A stretch of 64,000 nucleotides of DNA, from the NCBI GenBank assembly GCA_005405945.1, contig BJHW01000001.1, forward strand, positions 8,246,001 through 8,310,000, read 5' to 3'. This document shows, in pieces, positions 9,131-19,339 of the stretch; position 1 is the first letter of the stretch; every line of letters begins with the position of its first letter. Origin of the DNA: Streptomyces violaceusniger. Its GTDB lineage: Bacteria; Actinomycetota; Actinomycetes; Streptomycetales; Streptomycetaceae. Position numbers and translations under genes: made by a program. The notes beneath the pieces are model-generated. The model did not search any database. It was not told the DNA's origin and saw only the letters and a list, made by a program, of their open reading frames with translations.

Positions 9131-10013
9131 GCGGCGCCACAGCCCCACTGAGAGCCCGTTCGACGCGGCCGCCCCACGCCCGCGGCAGGCGCCGCCGACC
9201 CGTTTCCCGCCCCGGGCCTGACCCGACCACCGGGAGTGACCCGCCCCGGGTACGAGGTGGCGGGTATTCACCGCCGGGCGGTGGTCCGGTGGTGGCGGGG
9301 CCCCGGGTACGGGTGGCGGGTGCTCGCCGTCGGGCGGTGGTCCGGCCTGGGTACGAGGTGGCGGGTATTCACCGCCGGGCGGTGGTCCGGTGGTGGCGGG
9401 GCCCCCGGGTACGGGTGGCGGGTGCTCGCCGTCGGGCGGTGGTCCGGCCCGGGTACGGGTGGCGGGTGTTCACCGCCGGGCGGTGGTCCGGTGGTGGCGG
9501 GGCCCCCGGGTACGGGTGGCGGGTGCTCGCCGTCGGGCGGTGGTCCGGCCTGGGTACGAGGTGGCGGGTGTTCACCGCCGGGCGGTGGTCCGGTGGTGGC
9601 GGGGCCCCGGGTACGGGTGGCGGGTGCTCGCCGTCGGGCGGTGGTCCGGCCTGGGTACGAGGTGGCGGGTATTCACCGCCGGGCGGTGGTCCGGTGGTGG
9701 CGGGGCCCCGGGTACGGGTGGCGGGTGCTCGCCGTCGGGCGGTGGTCCGGCCTGGGTACGAGGTGGCGGGTATTCACCGCCGGGCGGTGGTCCGGTCGCG
9801 GCGGGGCCCCGGATGCGGGCGGCGGGTGCTCGCCGCCGGGAGTGACCCGCCCCGGATACGCGTGGCGGGTTCGCCGCCGGGAGTGGCCCGCCCCCGATGC
9901 GCGTGGCGGGTGCTCGCCATCCGGGTGGTGGTCCGGTCGTGGCGGGTGGCGCGGGCGGGGCGGGGGCACCCCCCCGGGGGCGGCGGCGCCGGGGCGGTGA
10001 GCCCCGTAACGCA
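9131..10013. repeat. 101-bp tandem repeat array in a convergent gap
   Basis: From about 9251 the sequence is a tandem array with period 101 bp. Units begin TACGAGGTGGCGGGT at 9251, 9352, 9454, 9555, 9656 and 9757. Each unit is two related half-units of about 57 and 44 bp, both containing GGCGGGTNNTC and GCGGTGGTCCGG. Identity is very high within 9251-9810 and decays to about 9950. The period is not a multiple of three, so the apparent open frames here are composition artefacts. The array lies between the 3' ends of the propeller-like gene and fadB. Confidence 0.9.
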
Positions 10014-10049
10014 CGGGTGCCGGGCGGGTCTTCGCCCGCCCGGCACCCG
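10014..10049. terminator. Bidirectional terminator at the fadB 3' end
   Basis: Perfect 15-bp stem CGGGTGCCGGGCGGG with its complement around a TCTTCG loop, a very stable UUCG-type tetraloop hairpin. It lies 22 bases past the fadB stop and would terminate transcription from either side. Confidence 0.85.
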
Positions 10050-10071
10050 GGTATGCCATGCGCCGCCGGCG

Positions 10072-12201
10072 CTACGCGGGAACGCTCGCGACGCCCTGCG
10101 CCAGGAACGTCTTCCCGTTCACCCGCTCCGAGACGCCCTCGCGGTCCAGGTACGGCGTGATGCCGCCCAGGTGGAAGGGCCAGCCCGCGCCGGTGATCAG
10201 GCACAGGTCGATGTCCTGCGCCTCGGCGACGACGCCCTCCTCGAGCATCAGCCCGATCTCCTGCGCGACCGCGTCCAGCACCCGGGCGCGCACCTGCTCC
10301 TCGGTGAGGACGGTGTCGCCCTGCTGGAGCAGCGCGGCGACCTCCGGGTCCAGCTCCGGCTTGCCGGAGTCGTGGACGTAGAAGCCGCGCTTGCCCGCCT
10401 CGACCACGCGCTTGAGGTTCTCCGAGACCGCGAAGCGGTCGGGGAACGCGCCGTGCAGCGTCTCGGAGACGTGCAGGCCGATCGCCGGGCCGACCAGCTC
10501 CAGCAGCACCAGCGGGGACATCGGCAGGCCCAGCGGCTCGACGGCGCGCTCGGCGACGTCCACCGGGGTGCCCTCGTCGATGACGTTCTGGATCTCGCCC
10601 ATGAAGCGGGTCAGGATCCGGTTGACCACGAACGCCGGGGCGTCCTTGACCAGGACGGCGGTCTTCTTCAGCTTCTTGGCCACGCCGAAGGCCGTGGCCA
10701 GCGACGCGTCATCGGTCTTCTCACCGCGGACGATCTCCAGCAGCGGCAGGATCGCGACCGGGTTGAAGAAGTGGAAGCCCACGACCCGCTCGGGGTGCTT
10801 GAGCTGGGAGGCCATCTCGGACACCGACAGCGAGGAGGTGTTGGTGGCGAGGATGGCGTGCTCCGGCACGACCGCCTCGACCTCGGCGAACACCTGCTGC
10901 TTGACGCCCATCTCCTCGAAGACGGCCTCGATGACGAAGTCGGCGTCGGAGAACGCGGCGGCCTTGTCCAGCGAACCGGTCACCGCGGCCTTGAGCCGGT
11001 TGGCCTTGTCCTGGTTGATCCGGCCCTTGAGCAGCAGCTTGTCGATCTCGCCGTGGACATAGCCCACGCCCTTGTCGATCCGCTCCTGGTCGATGTCGGT
11101 CAGCACGACCGGCACCTCGAGACGCCGCGCGAACAGCAGCGCCAGCTGCGAGGCCATCAGACCCGCGCCCACGACGCCCACCTTGGAGACCGGGCGCGCC
11201 AGCGACTTGTCCGGGGCACCGGCCGGGCGCTTGCCGCGCTTCTGCACCAGGTTGAAGGCGTAGATGCCGCTGCGCAGCTCGCTGCCCATGATCAGGTCGG
11301 CGAGCGCCTTCTCCTCGGCCTCGTACCCTCGGGCGAGGTCGCCGTTGCGCGCGGCGTCGATGATCTCCAGCGCGCGGTAGGCGGCCGGGGCCGCCCCGTG
11401 CACCTTGCCGTCGGCGATGGCGCGGCCGCGCACCACGGCCTCGTGCCAGGCGTCGCCGCGGTCGATCTCGGGCCGTACGACCTCGATCTCGCCCTTGAGG
11501 ACGGCGGCGGTCCAGATCAGCGACTGCTCGAGGAAGTCCGCGCCCTCGAAGATCGCGTCGGCGATCCCGAGCTCGTAGACCTGCTCGCCCTTCAGCTGCT
11601 TGTTCTGGTTGAGCGAGTTCTCGATGATGACGGAGACCGCGCGGTCGGCGCCGATCAGGTTCGGCAGCAGGGTGCAGCCGCCCCAGCCGGGCACCAGGCC
11701 GAGGAACACCTCGGGCAGCGAGAAGGCGGGCAGCGCCGCGGAGACGGTGCGGTAGGAGCAGTGCAGCCCGACCTCGACCCCGCCGCCCATCGCCGCGCCG
11801 TTGTAGTACGCGAAGGTGGGCACGGCGAGCGTGGACAGCCGCTTGAAGACGTCGTGGCCGCCCTTGCCGATGGCCAGCGCGTCCTCGTGGCGCTTCAGCA
11901 GCTCCACGCCCTTGAGGTCGGCTCCGACGGCGAAGATGAACGGCTTGCCGGTGATGCCGACACCGGTGATCTCGCCGTCCGCGGCCTCCTTCTCGACCTG
12001 GTCGATCGCCGCGTTGAGGTTGGCGAGCGAGGCCGGGCCGAAGGTGGTGGGCTTGGTGTGGTCCAGGCCGTTGTCCAGCGTGATGAGCGCGAAGCGGCCC
12101 GCGTCCTGGGGGAGGTCGAGGTGGCGGACGTGCGCCTGCGTCACGACCTCGCCCGGGAAGAGCTCTGCCGCTCCCTTGAGAAGCTCTGCGGTGTTGGTCA
12201 C
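10072..12201 (-). CDS. fadB: Trifunctional fatty-acid oxidation enzyme, enoyl-CoA hydratase/3-hydroxyacyl-CoA dehydrogenase
   Basis: Multifunctional beta-oxidation subunit of 709 residues. The N-terminal crotonase domain shows the oxyanion-hole loops GKPFIFAVGADLKG (about residue 86) and YNGAAMGGGVEVGLHC. The NAD-binding domain starts KVGVVGAGLMASQLALLFARR near residue 340. HFFNPVAILPLLEIVRG contains the catalytic His region of 3-hydroxyacyl-CoA dehydrogenase, and NRILTRFMGE opens the C-terminal domain. The GTG start at 12201 overlaps the thiolase stop (GTGA) and has GAGGGGAAC upstream; a longer in-frame extension is not needed. With the upstream thiolase it forms the beta-oxidation complex. 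Confidence 0.94.
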   Translation of the reverse strand: MTNTAELLKGAAELFPGEVVTQAHVRHLDLPQDAGRFALITLDNGLDHTKPTTFGPASLANLNAAIDQVEKEAADGEITGVGITGKPFIFAVGADLKGVELLKRHEDALAIGKGGHDVFKRLSTLAVPTFAYYNGAAMGGGVEVGLHCSYRTVSAALPAFSLPEVFLGLVPGWGGCTLLPNLIGADRAVSVIIENSLNQNKQLKGEQVYELGIADAIFEGADFLEQSLIWTAAVLKGEIEVVRPEIDRGDAWHEAVVRGRAIADGKVHGAAPAAYRALEIIDAARNGDLARGYEAEEKALADLIMGSELRSGIYAFNLVQKRGKRPAGAPDKSLARPVSKVGVVGAGLMASQLALLFARRLEVPVVLTDIDQERIDKGVGYVHGEIDKLLLKGRINQDKANRLKAAVTGSLDKAAAFSDADFVIEAVFEEMGVKQQVFAEVEAVVPEHAILATNTSSLSVSEMASQLKHPERVVGFHFFNPVAILPLLEIVRGEKTDDASLATAFGVAKKLKKTAVLVKDAPAFVVNRILTRFMGEIQNVIDEGTPVDVAERAVEPLGLPMSPLVLLELVGPAIGLHVSETLHGAFPDRFAVSENLKRVVEAGKRGFYVHDSGKPELDPEVAALLQQGDTVLTEEQVRARVLDAVAQEIGLMLEEGVVAEAQDIDLCLITGAGWPFHLGGITPYLDREGVSERVNGKTFLAQGVASVPA

Positions 12202-13414
12202 TTGTTCCCCTCGAAGTGCGGGTTCTCCCAGATCACGGTGCCACCCATGCCGAAGCCGATGCACATCGTCGTGATGCCGTAGCGGACCTCGGGGTGCTCC
12301 TCGAACTGTCGTGCCAGCTGGGTCATCAGGCGGACACCGGAGGAGGCCAGCGGATGGCCGAAGGCGATCGCGCCGCCGTACTGGTTGACCCGCTCGTCGT
12401 CGTCCGCGATGCCGTAGTGGTCCAGGAACGACAGGACCTGGACGGCGAACGCCTCGTTGATCTCGAACAGGCCGATGTCCTCGATGGACAGACCGGCCTT
12501 CGCCAGGGCCTTCTTGGTGGCCGGGACCGGGCCGTAGCCCATCACCTCGGGCTCGACGCCCGCGAAGGCGAACGAGACCAGGCGCATCTTGACCGGCAGG
12601 CCCAGCTCGCGGGCGAAGTCCTCGGAGGCGATCAGCGAGGCGGTGGCGCCGTCGTTGAGCCCCGCGGAGTTACCGGCCGTGACCCGGCCGTGCGGGCGGA
12701 ACGGGGTCTTCAGCGTGGCCAGGCCCTCCAGCGTGGTGCCCGGGCGCATCGGCTCGTCGGCGGTGGCCAGGCCCCAGCCCAGCTCCCCGCCCTCGGGGAG
12801 GTGCGGCGCACCGAGATCGGCACCAGGTCCTGCTGGATCTTGCCGTTGGCGTACGCCTTGGCGGCCTTCTCCTGGCTGCGCACCGCGAACTCGTCGGCGC
12901 GCTGCTTGGAGATGTGCGGCAGCCGGTCGTGGAGGTTCTCCGCCGTCATGCCCATGAACAGGGCCGACTCGTCGACCAGCTTCTCCGAGACGAAGCGCGG
13001 GTTGGGGTCGACGGCCTCGCCCATGGGGTGGCGGCCCATGTGCTCGACGCCGCCCGCGACCACGGCGTCGTAGGCGCCGAAGGCGATGGATCCCGCGGTG
13101 GTGGTCACGGCCGTCATCGCACCGGCACACATCCGGTCGATGGCGTAGCCGGGGACCGACTGGGGCAGCCCGGCCAGGATGCCCGCGGTGCGGCCGATGG
13201 TCAGGCCCTGGTCGCCGATCTGCGTCGTCGCGGCGATGGCCACCTCGTCGATGCGCTCCGGCGGCAGATCCGGGTTGCGGCGCAGCAGCTCCCGGATGCA
13301 CTTGACGACCAGGTCGTCGGCGCGGGTCTCGTGGTAGATGCCCTTCGGGCCCGCCTTGCCGAATGGGGTCCGGACGCCGTCGACGAAGACGACGTCCCTA
13401 GCGGTACGAGGCAC
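12198..13414 (-). CDS. fadA: Acetyl-CoA acyltransferase (thiolase), frameshifted as sequenced
   Basis: Thiolase that cleaves 3-ketoacyl-CoA in beta-oxidation. The N-terminal part has VVFVDGVRTPFGKAG and the nucleophile loop DRMCAGAMTA. The C-terminal part, in another frame, has NEAFAVQVL, GGAIAFGHPLASSG and the second active-site Cys in TTMCIGFGMGG. The frame changes at 12795-12798, where a run of 4 G on the plus strand should be 5; restoring it gives a continuous IQQDLVPISVRR...GELGWGLATADEP. All catalytic residues are intact, so a consensus error is more likely than a pseudogene. GTG 13414 is preceded by GGAGGAG. The gene is coupled to fadB by a 4-base overlap. Confidence 0.9.
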
Positions 13415-13583
13415 GTTGGCTCTCCTCCAGGTGCGGGATGGCACTGCTGCGGGCACGCCGGGGGCGCGCCGTCACACCCTCATGCTACTTATGAGTAACC
13501 AAGCTGCCCAGTCCTCACCGCCGCCGGGGTCGAAGGTCACAGCCGCGGGCCGGCGGCGGGGCCGCCGGTCCACGCGCGTCACA

Positions 13584-14860
13584 TCACGCCGGGGGCGTCA
13601 GCAAGGCGGCCGTCAGCACCGGCGTCACCTGGTCGATCTGCCAGGGACGTGCCCCGTGACCTGCGAGAACGGAGGCGATCGCATCCGTCGTCGGCTCGGC
13701 GGGCGGCTCCCAGCACAGCCGCCGAACGGTGTCCGGGGCGATCAGGTTCTCCTGCGGAAGATTCAGCTGTTCGGCCAGTTGGGTGACGGCCGCACGCGCC
13801 GCGGAGAGCCGTGCCGCGGCCGCCGGGTCCTTGTCGGCCCACGCCCGCGGCGGGGGCGGACCGGCCACCGGCTGGCCCGGCTGGGGGAGGTCCGCCTCCG
13901 GCAGCGCCCGGGCCCGGTCCACCGCGGCCTGCCACTGCTCGAGCTGGCGCCGGTTCATCCGGTGGCCGAAACCGTTCAGCGCGGCCAGCGCCCGGACGTC
14001 TCCCGGCAGGGCCAGCGCGGCCTCGACGATGGCCGCGTCGCCCAGCACCTTGCCCGGCGAGACATCGCGGCGCTGGGCGATCCGGTCCCGGGCCGTCCAC
14101 AGCTCGCGCACCACGGCCATCTGGCGGCGCCGCCGGACCTTGTGCATCCCCGACGTCCGCCGCCAGGGGTCCTTGCGCGGCGGGGCGGGCGGGGCCGCGG
14201 CGATGGCCGCGAACTCCTGGTGCGCCCACTCCAGCTTGCCCTGCCGCTCCAGCTCGTCCTCCAGCGCGTCGCGCAGGTCCACCAGCAGCTCGACGTCGAG
14301 CGCGGCGTAGTGCAGCCAGGGCTCGGGCAGCGGGCGGGTGGACCAGTCCACGGCGGAGTGGCCCTTCTCCAGGGCGTATCCGAGGATGTTCTCGACCATG
14401 GCGCCGAGCCCCACCCGGGCGAATCCGGCCAGCCGGCCCGCGAGTTCGGTGTCGAAGATCCGGGCCGGGACCATGCCTATGTCCCGCAGGCAGGGCAGAT
14501 CCTGGGTCGCGGCGTGCAGGACCCATTCGGCGTCGGCGATCGCGGCGCCCAGACCCGAGAGGTCGGGGCAGCCGACGGGGTCGATCAGTGCGGTCCCCGC
14601 TCCGGCCCGGCGCAGCTGGACCAGATAGGCCCGCTGTCCGTAGCGGTAGCCGGAGGCGCGCTCGGCGTCGACGGCCACCGGGCCGTGGCCGGCGGCAAAG
14701 GTCGCGATGACCTCGGCCAGCGTGTCCGCGTCGGCGGTGACGGGCGGGATGCCCTCGCGCGGCTCCAGCAAGGGGACCGGCGCCGGGGGAGGTCGTCCGG
14801 AGGAGCGCCCCCGGTGGTTCGCAGTGTCGTCTCTGCTGCGGTCTCTTGGGCGTCGGTCAC
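13584..14860 (-). CDS. rnd: Ribonuclease D-like 3'-5' exoribonuclease, frameshifted as sequenced
   Basis: DEDD-family exonuclease followed by an HRDC domain. It shows motif I VAVDAERASGYRYGQRAYL (Asp and Glu ligands), motif II in WVLHAATQDLPCL, and motif III LHYAALDVELLVDL with the catalytic Tyr-x3-Asp. The HRDC part includes RELWTARDRIAQ and GFGHRMNRRQLEQW. The N-terminus MTDAQETAAETTLRTTGG starts at 14860 in one frame and the body continues in another. The shift is at 14785-14789, where 5 G should be 6. Role: trimming of structured RNA 3' ends. It is followed 100 bases away by the orphan regulator on the same strand. Confidence 0.88.
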
Positions 14861-14895
14861 CTGTCAAGGGTAGCTGTGTGCGGCGAGTACGCAGG

Positions 14896-14929
14896 GCGCC
14901 CGTCGATGGAACGTTCCGTCGACGGGCGC
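14896..14929. terminator. Hairpin between the response regulator gene and rnd
   Basis: 11-bp perfect stem GCGCCCGTCGA/TCGACGGGCGC, with a loop that itself contains the palindrome GGAACGTTCC. It lies 45 bases downstream of the minus-strand response regulator stop. Confidence 0.75.
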
Positions 14930-14973
14930 GGGGGTGGTGGGTGGCGGCGTGGCGGCCGGGCGGGCGGTACGGG

Positions 14974-15633
14974 TCAGTGGATGATTCCGGTCCGCAAAGC
15001 GACCGCGACCATTCCCGCCCGGTCCCCGGTGCCCAGCTTGCGGGCGATCCGGGCGAGGTGACTCTTGACGGTGAGCGCGGACAGGCCCATCGAGACGCCG
15101 ATGGCCTTGTTGGACTGGCCCTCCGCAACCAGCCTCAGCACCTCGACCTCGCGGCCCGACAGCTCCCGGTAGCCGCCCGGGTGGCCGGGGGCGCCCGGCG
15201 GGCGGCGGTGCATCCGGGCGGCGGCGCCGAGCGGGGCGGCGCCGGGGCGGCCCGGGATGCCGAGGTTGGTGCGGGTGCCGGTGACGACGTAGCCCTTGAC
15301 GCCGCCGGCGAGTGCGTTCCGTACGGCGCCGATGTCATCGGCGGCGGACAGGGCCAGCCCGTTGGGCCAGCCCGCGGCGCGGGTCTCGGACAGCAGCGTG
15401 AGGCCGGAGCCGTCGGGGAGGTGGACATCGGCCACGCAGATGTCGCGCGGATTGCCGATGCGGGGACGGGCCTCCGCGATGGACGACGCCTCGATGACGT
15501 CGCGCACCCCGAGGGCCCAGAGGTGGCGGGTGACGGTGGAACGAACGCGGGGGTCGGCGACGACCACCATGGCCGTCGGCTTGTTGGGGCGGTAGGCGAC
15601 CAGGCTGGACGGTTGCTCGAGGAGAACAGACAC
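14974..15633 (-). CDS. Orphan LuxR/NarL-family response regulator
   Basis: 219 residues. The receiver-like domain (about 20-130) has AMVVVADPRVRS at the first strand, the probable phosphoacceptor Asp69 in CVADVHLPDGSG, a Ser in LSAADD and a Lys in VKGYVV. The C-terminal LuxR helix-turn-helix (about 150-215) reads LSGREVEVLRLVAEGQSNKAIGVSMGLS followed by LTVKSHLARIARKLG. No histidine kinase gene adjoins it. The first-strand acidic pair is Ala-Asp rather than Asp-Asp, which may weaken Mg binding and phosphorylation. A 190-base AT-richer region upstream (15634-15826) is its likely promoter. Conserved orphan regulators occupy this position in other Streptomyces; regulon unknown. Confidence 0.88.
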   Translation of the reverse strand: MSVLLEQPSSLVAYRPNKPTAMVVVADPRVRSTVTRHLWALGVRDVIEASSIAEARPRIGNPRDICVADVHLPDGSGLTLLSETRAAGWPNGLALSAADDIGAVRNALAGGVKGYVVTGTRTNLGIPGRPGAAPLGAAARMHRRPPGAPGHPGGYRELSGREVEVLRLVAEGQSNKAIGVSMGLSALTVKSHLARIARKLGTGDRAGMVAVALRTGIIH

Positions 15634-15826
15634 CAGGTCCTCCTGGGGAAGTGGTGGGACGGGTCACCACGTCCTTCGGCACCGATACGGCCGGGCTTTA
15701 GAGAATGATCACGATTTGGTGAGTAACAATTCGGGCAATTAGGACGACTGATCGATCGCGGCTGATCTTTTTCAGGACATCCGGAAGCTCGGCGTCATTT
15801 TTCGGACATCCCGAACATCCCGAGGC

Positions 15827-16557
15827 TCAGCGTGCCTGAGGTCCCCTCCGCTGCGGCAGTGAGACGACCCCCGCCTCCGTGGCCCCCGCCGGGGGCAGGC
15901 CCGCGATCTGGCACAGCAGGTCGCACCACGCGGCCAGGTGTCCCGCGGTGTCCGGCACGCCCAGCCGTTCGGCGGCGCCCTCTCCCGCCGGCTCCGGGCG
16001 GCGCGGGCCGGGGTGGGCCGGTTCGGGGGCGGGTGGTCGGACGGGGTCCAGGAGGCGCGGATCTCGATCCGGGTGGACGGCTCCCGCTCGCCCATCGCGC
16101 CGAAGTAGTGCGAGCTCGCCCGGGTGACCGTGCCGCTGGGCTCCCCGTAGGGCAGTCCGCGCGCCTCCAGGGCGCCGGTGAGCCAGGACCAGCACACCTC
16201 GGGCAGCAGCGGATCCGCCGCGATCTCCGGCTCCAGGTCCGCGTGGACCAGCGTGACCAGGCGGAAGGTGCCGCGCCAGGCGTCGTGCCCGGCCGGGTCG
16301 TGCAGCAGGATCAGCCGCCCCTCGGCCAGCTCCTCGTCATCGCCCGCCGCGCCGGTGACCACCGCCTCCAGCGCGTACGAGTAGGGTGCGAGCCGACGCG
16401 GGGGTGGGGTCGGATCGAGCTCCACCTCGGGCCGCACCCGCACACCGCGCAGCGCGGCGACGGCATGCCGGAAGGCGGGAGGGGTGTCCTCACCGCCCGC
16501 GTCCGTGCCGTCAGGGCCGTCAGCACCGTTCGAGAGGTGTCCTTGAACCGCTGCCAT
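15827..16557 (-). CDS. DUF3000 family protein, frameshifted as sequenced
   Basis: Actinobacterial protein of unknown function, always small and cytosolic. Recognisable parts are TPPAFRHAVAALRGVRVRPEVELDP near the N-terminus, RLAPYSYALEA, GRLILLHDPAGHDAWRGTFR, ASSHYFGAMG and the C-terminal AAWCDLLCQIAGLPP ending in RRGPQAR. The last part is in a different frame: at 16025-16029 a run of 5 G on the plus strand should be 6. It starts at ATG 16557, divergent from hemE with 90 bases between the two starts, so the promoters may overlap. Conserved next to hemE in Streptomyces, but no biochemical role is known to me. Confidence 0.82.
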
Positions 16558-16647
16558 GCCCGGAAGACTAGGCGCACTGAGGGCCCTAACCGGGAGGAAC
16601 ACCCGGGATGGCGGGTCACTCGTTCGGCCCGTGCGAAAATCTGGGGC

Positions 16648-17753
16648 ATGAGCGCCAACGAGCGGCCCTCGGGCCAGCAGCAGACCGGCCGTGCCGCGGC
16701 CAGTGCCACAGCCGATTCGGCTTTTCTGCGGGCCTGCCGCCGGGAGCCGGTGCCCCATACACCCGTGTGGTTCATGCGGCAGGCGGGACGCTCGCTTCCG
16801 GAGTACCGCAAGTTGCGCGAGGGCATCGCGATGCTCGAGTCCTGCATGCGGCCCGACCTGGTCACCGAGATCACGCTGCAGCCCGTGCGCCGCCACCGGG
16901 TGGACGCCGCCGTCTACTTCAGCGACATCGTCGTACCGCTCAAGGCCATCGGCATCGACCTCGACATCAAGCCCGGGGTCGGGCCGGTCGTCGAGCGGCC
17001 GATCCGCACCCGCGCCGATCTGGAGCGGCTGCGTCCGCTCGACCCGGACGATGTGAAGTACGTCACCGAGGCCATCGGGGCGCTCGTCGGCGAGCTCGGC
17101 GCGACCCCGCTCATCGGCTTCGCGGGCGCCCCCTTCACGCTCGCGAGCTATCTGGTGGAGGGCGGCCCCTCACGCAACCACGAGCACACCAAGGCGCTCA
17201 TGTACGGCGACCCGGCGCTCTGGGCCGCGCTGCTGGACCGGCTCGCCGACATCACCGCCGCCTTCCTCAAGGTGCAGATCGAGGCGGGCGCCTCGGCCGT
17301 CCAGCTCTTCGACTCCTGGGTGGGCGCCCTGGCCCCCGCCGACTACCGCCGCAGCGTGCTGCCCGCCTCCTCGAAGGTCTTCGCCGCCGTCGCCGGATAC
17401 GGCGTGCCGCGCATCCACTTCGGCGTGGGCACGGGTGAGTTGCTCGGGCTGCTCGGCGAGGCGGGCGCGGACGTCGTCGGTGTCGACTGGCGGGTGCCGC
17501 TGGACGAGGCCGCCCGGCGGGTCGGCCCCGGCAAGGCGCTCCAGGGCAATCTCGACCCCGCGGTGCTCTTCGCCCCGCGCACGGCCGTCGAGGCCAAGGC
17601 GGACGAGGTGCTGGAGGCGGCCCGGGGGTGGAGGGGCACATCTTCAACCTCGGCCACGGCGTGCTGCCCAGCACCGATCCGGACGCGCTCACCCGGCTCG
17701 TCGAGTATGTGCACACCCGGAGCGCATCGCGCGCACCTTCTGTGAAGGTCTGA
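16648..17753 (+). CDS. hemE: Uroporphyrinogen III decarboxylase, frameshifted near the 3' end
   Basis: Decarboxylates the four acetate side chains of uroporphyrinogen III to give coproporphyrinogen III. It shows the family signature PVWFMRQAGRSLPEYR near residue 40, the catalytic Asp in VDAAVYFSDIVVPLKA, GFAGAPFTLASYLVEGG, AVQLFDSWVGALAP, and the His of HFGVGTGELLG. At 17624-17628 a run of 5 G should be 6. With the repair the C-terminus reads VEGHIFNLGHGVLPSTDPD as expected. The exact last residues are uncertain because two frames remain open there. It is divergent from DUF3000, and hemG and hemQ lie 10 kb downstream on the same strand. Confidence 0.92.
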
Positions 17754-17796
17754 ACCAAGCGGGAACCCGCGTGCCTCCCGTGGCGTCGTGAGGGGC

Positions 17797-19328
17797 ATGA
17801 CCGACATGCCCGCCACCGCGCTGTCAGCCCCGCAGGAGTCGCCGGAGTGTGTCCACTTCGTCGACGACTGGGACGGCATCCTCCACGAGACCCATGGCGG
17901 CGACTCGGACCGGGTCGTCCTGGACTGCGCCAGGCGGCTGGCGGCCGATCCCGCGGGCGAGGAGGCGTACGCCTGGACGCTCGGGCTGGTCATGATGGCC
18001 GCGCACATCGGCCGGTTCTCCCGTAAGGACGTCGCGGCGGCGGCCCTGGCGGCGCTCCACGCCACCGACCGGCGGCTGCGTGAGGCCCCTGCGCCCACCG
18101 GACGCATCCGTACGAGGGCGATCTGGACGACCGGATCGACCACTTCGTGGACGATCTGCCGCTGCTCACCAACGGGTTGGCCGAGGACCAGGACCCCGAC
18201 TGGGAGGACGACGCCACCAAGGAGCAGTGGCTGTGCCCGCGCGACATCGCCGGGTACGCGCGGGTCGCCGTCGACATCATCGCCCCCGGCAGCGTGGGCG
18301 GCATCCCGCCGCGGCTCCCGGTCCGCGACGCGCGCCGCGCCGAGGATCTGCGCTCGATCGTCTGGGACTACCCGAGCGCGGCGGTCGACCCCTCCCAGGA
18401 GCTGTCCGCCTACGCCAGGAACCTGGTCGCCAACCCCTGGGCTACCACCGCGCCGGGCTCGTGGTCGTCCTGCACGCCGCCTGCTGGTACGCGGCCAGCG
18501 GCCGGATCCGCGACCGGCGGGTCCTGGACACCATGGTGGACGCCCTGGAGGCGGTGCTGCCCGGCCTCGGTGACGCGTCCTGCGCGCACGGCGAGGGCGA
18601 GCACCCCGAGGTCGGCCGGGACACCGCGGAACAGGCCACCGTGGGCATCCATCTGCTCAGCCCCGGCGGCCGGGGCGTCTACCGCCACTGGCACCGCGAG
18701 GAGCTGGAGACGGCGCCGCTGGAGGCGTGGCTGTGCCCCGCGTTCCTCGCCGCGATCGCCCGCGAGGCGCTGGACCATCTGCGCGCCGGCCGCGAGCGGC
18801 TCTTCGGCCTCCGGGACACCGCCCACCTGGACGAGGTGCTGCTGCGCCCCGACGGCCGGCTCGACATCGAGCGGCTCACCCACGCCGTGCGCTTCCGCTG
18901 CCGGGACGGGCAGGCCGCGGAGGACGCCGGGCTGTGGGCCGCGCGGCGGTTCGCGGCGGGTCCGGCCGACCCGCGCGAGCGGCTGGTGCTGCTGCTGGTG
19001 GCCTGCTGGTCGGTGACCTCGGGCGAGGAGGCCCCGCCCGAGGCCGTTCACCGGGATCTGCGGGCGATCCTCGGCGCGGTGCGGACCGATCCGGCGGCCG
19101 GGTCCTGTCCGCATGGGGAGGCGCACCCCTGGGGGTGCTGGCCGAGCTGGCGGGCCGCCGTCACTTCGGCTTCCACGAGGACCCTTACGGTGCCCATCTC
19201 AACCATGTGTACGCGCCGGGGGAGTACGCCACGCCCGAGCCGCACTTCGATCCGGAGGCGTGGAGCTGCCCCGCCATGTGGCCGGGCGGGTCGGGGCTGC
19301 GCTGCGGATCATCGACGGCGCGCGCTGA
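17797..19328 (+). CDS. Unknown protein with three helical repeats each ending in a C-x-H...H-P motif; four frameshifts as sequenced
   Basis: About 510 residues once repaired; not recognised as a named family. Single-base losses at 18084-18089, 18439-18441, 19131-19135 and 19288-19290 (all in G/C runs) break it into five frames. Adding one base at each restores a smooth protein ending ALRIIDGAR. Three repeats of roughly 150-170 residues each contain a hydrophobic helix with Ala/His or Cys-Trp, then a Cys-x-His element: PCAHRTHPYEGD, SCAHGEGEHPE and SCPHGEAHPW. The spacing C-x-H-x(2-4)-H-P suggests three metal sites. No signal peptide. It starts 43 bases after hemE and may be co-transcribed. 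Start uncertain: GTG 17788, ATG 17797 or ATG 17806. Confidence 0.6.
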
Positions 19329-19339
19329 TCGGCGACGCG

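Noticed and set aside
9236..10000. Repeat protein encoded by the 101-bp array
   Set aside because: The period is 2 modulo 3, so successive units would be read in different frames, and all frames stay open because of composition.
8956..12282. An 1108-codon plus-strand frame over the 101-bp array and fadB
   Set aside because: It runs through the repeat array and antisense to fadB. Composition is low-complexity or mirror-like and no domain is present.
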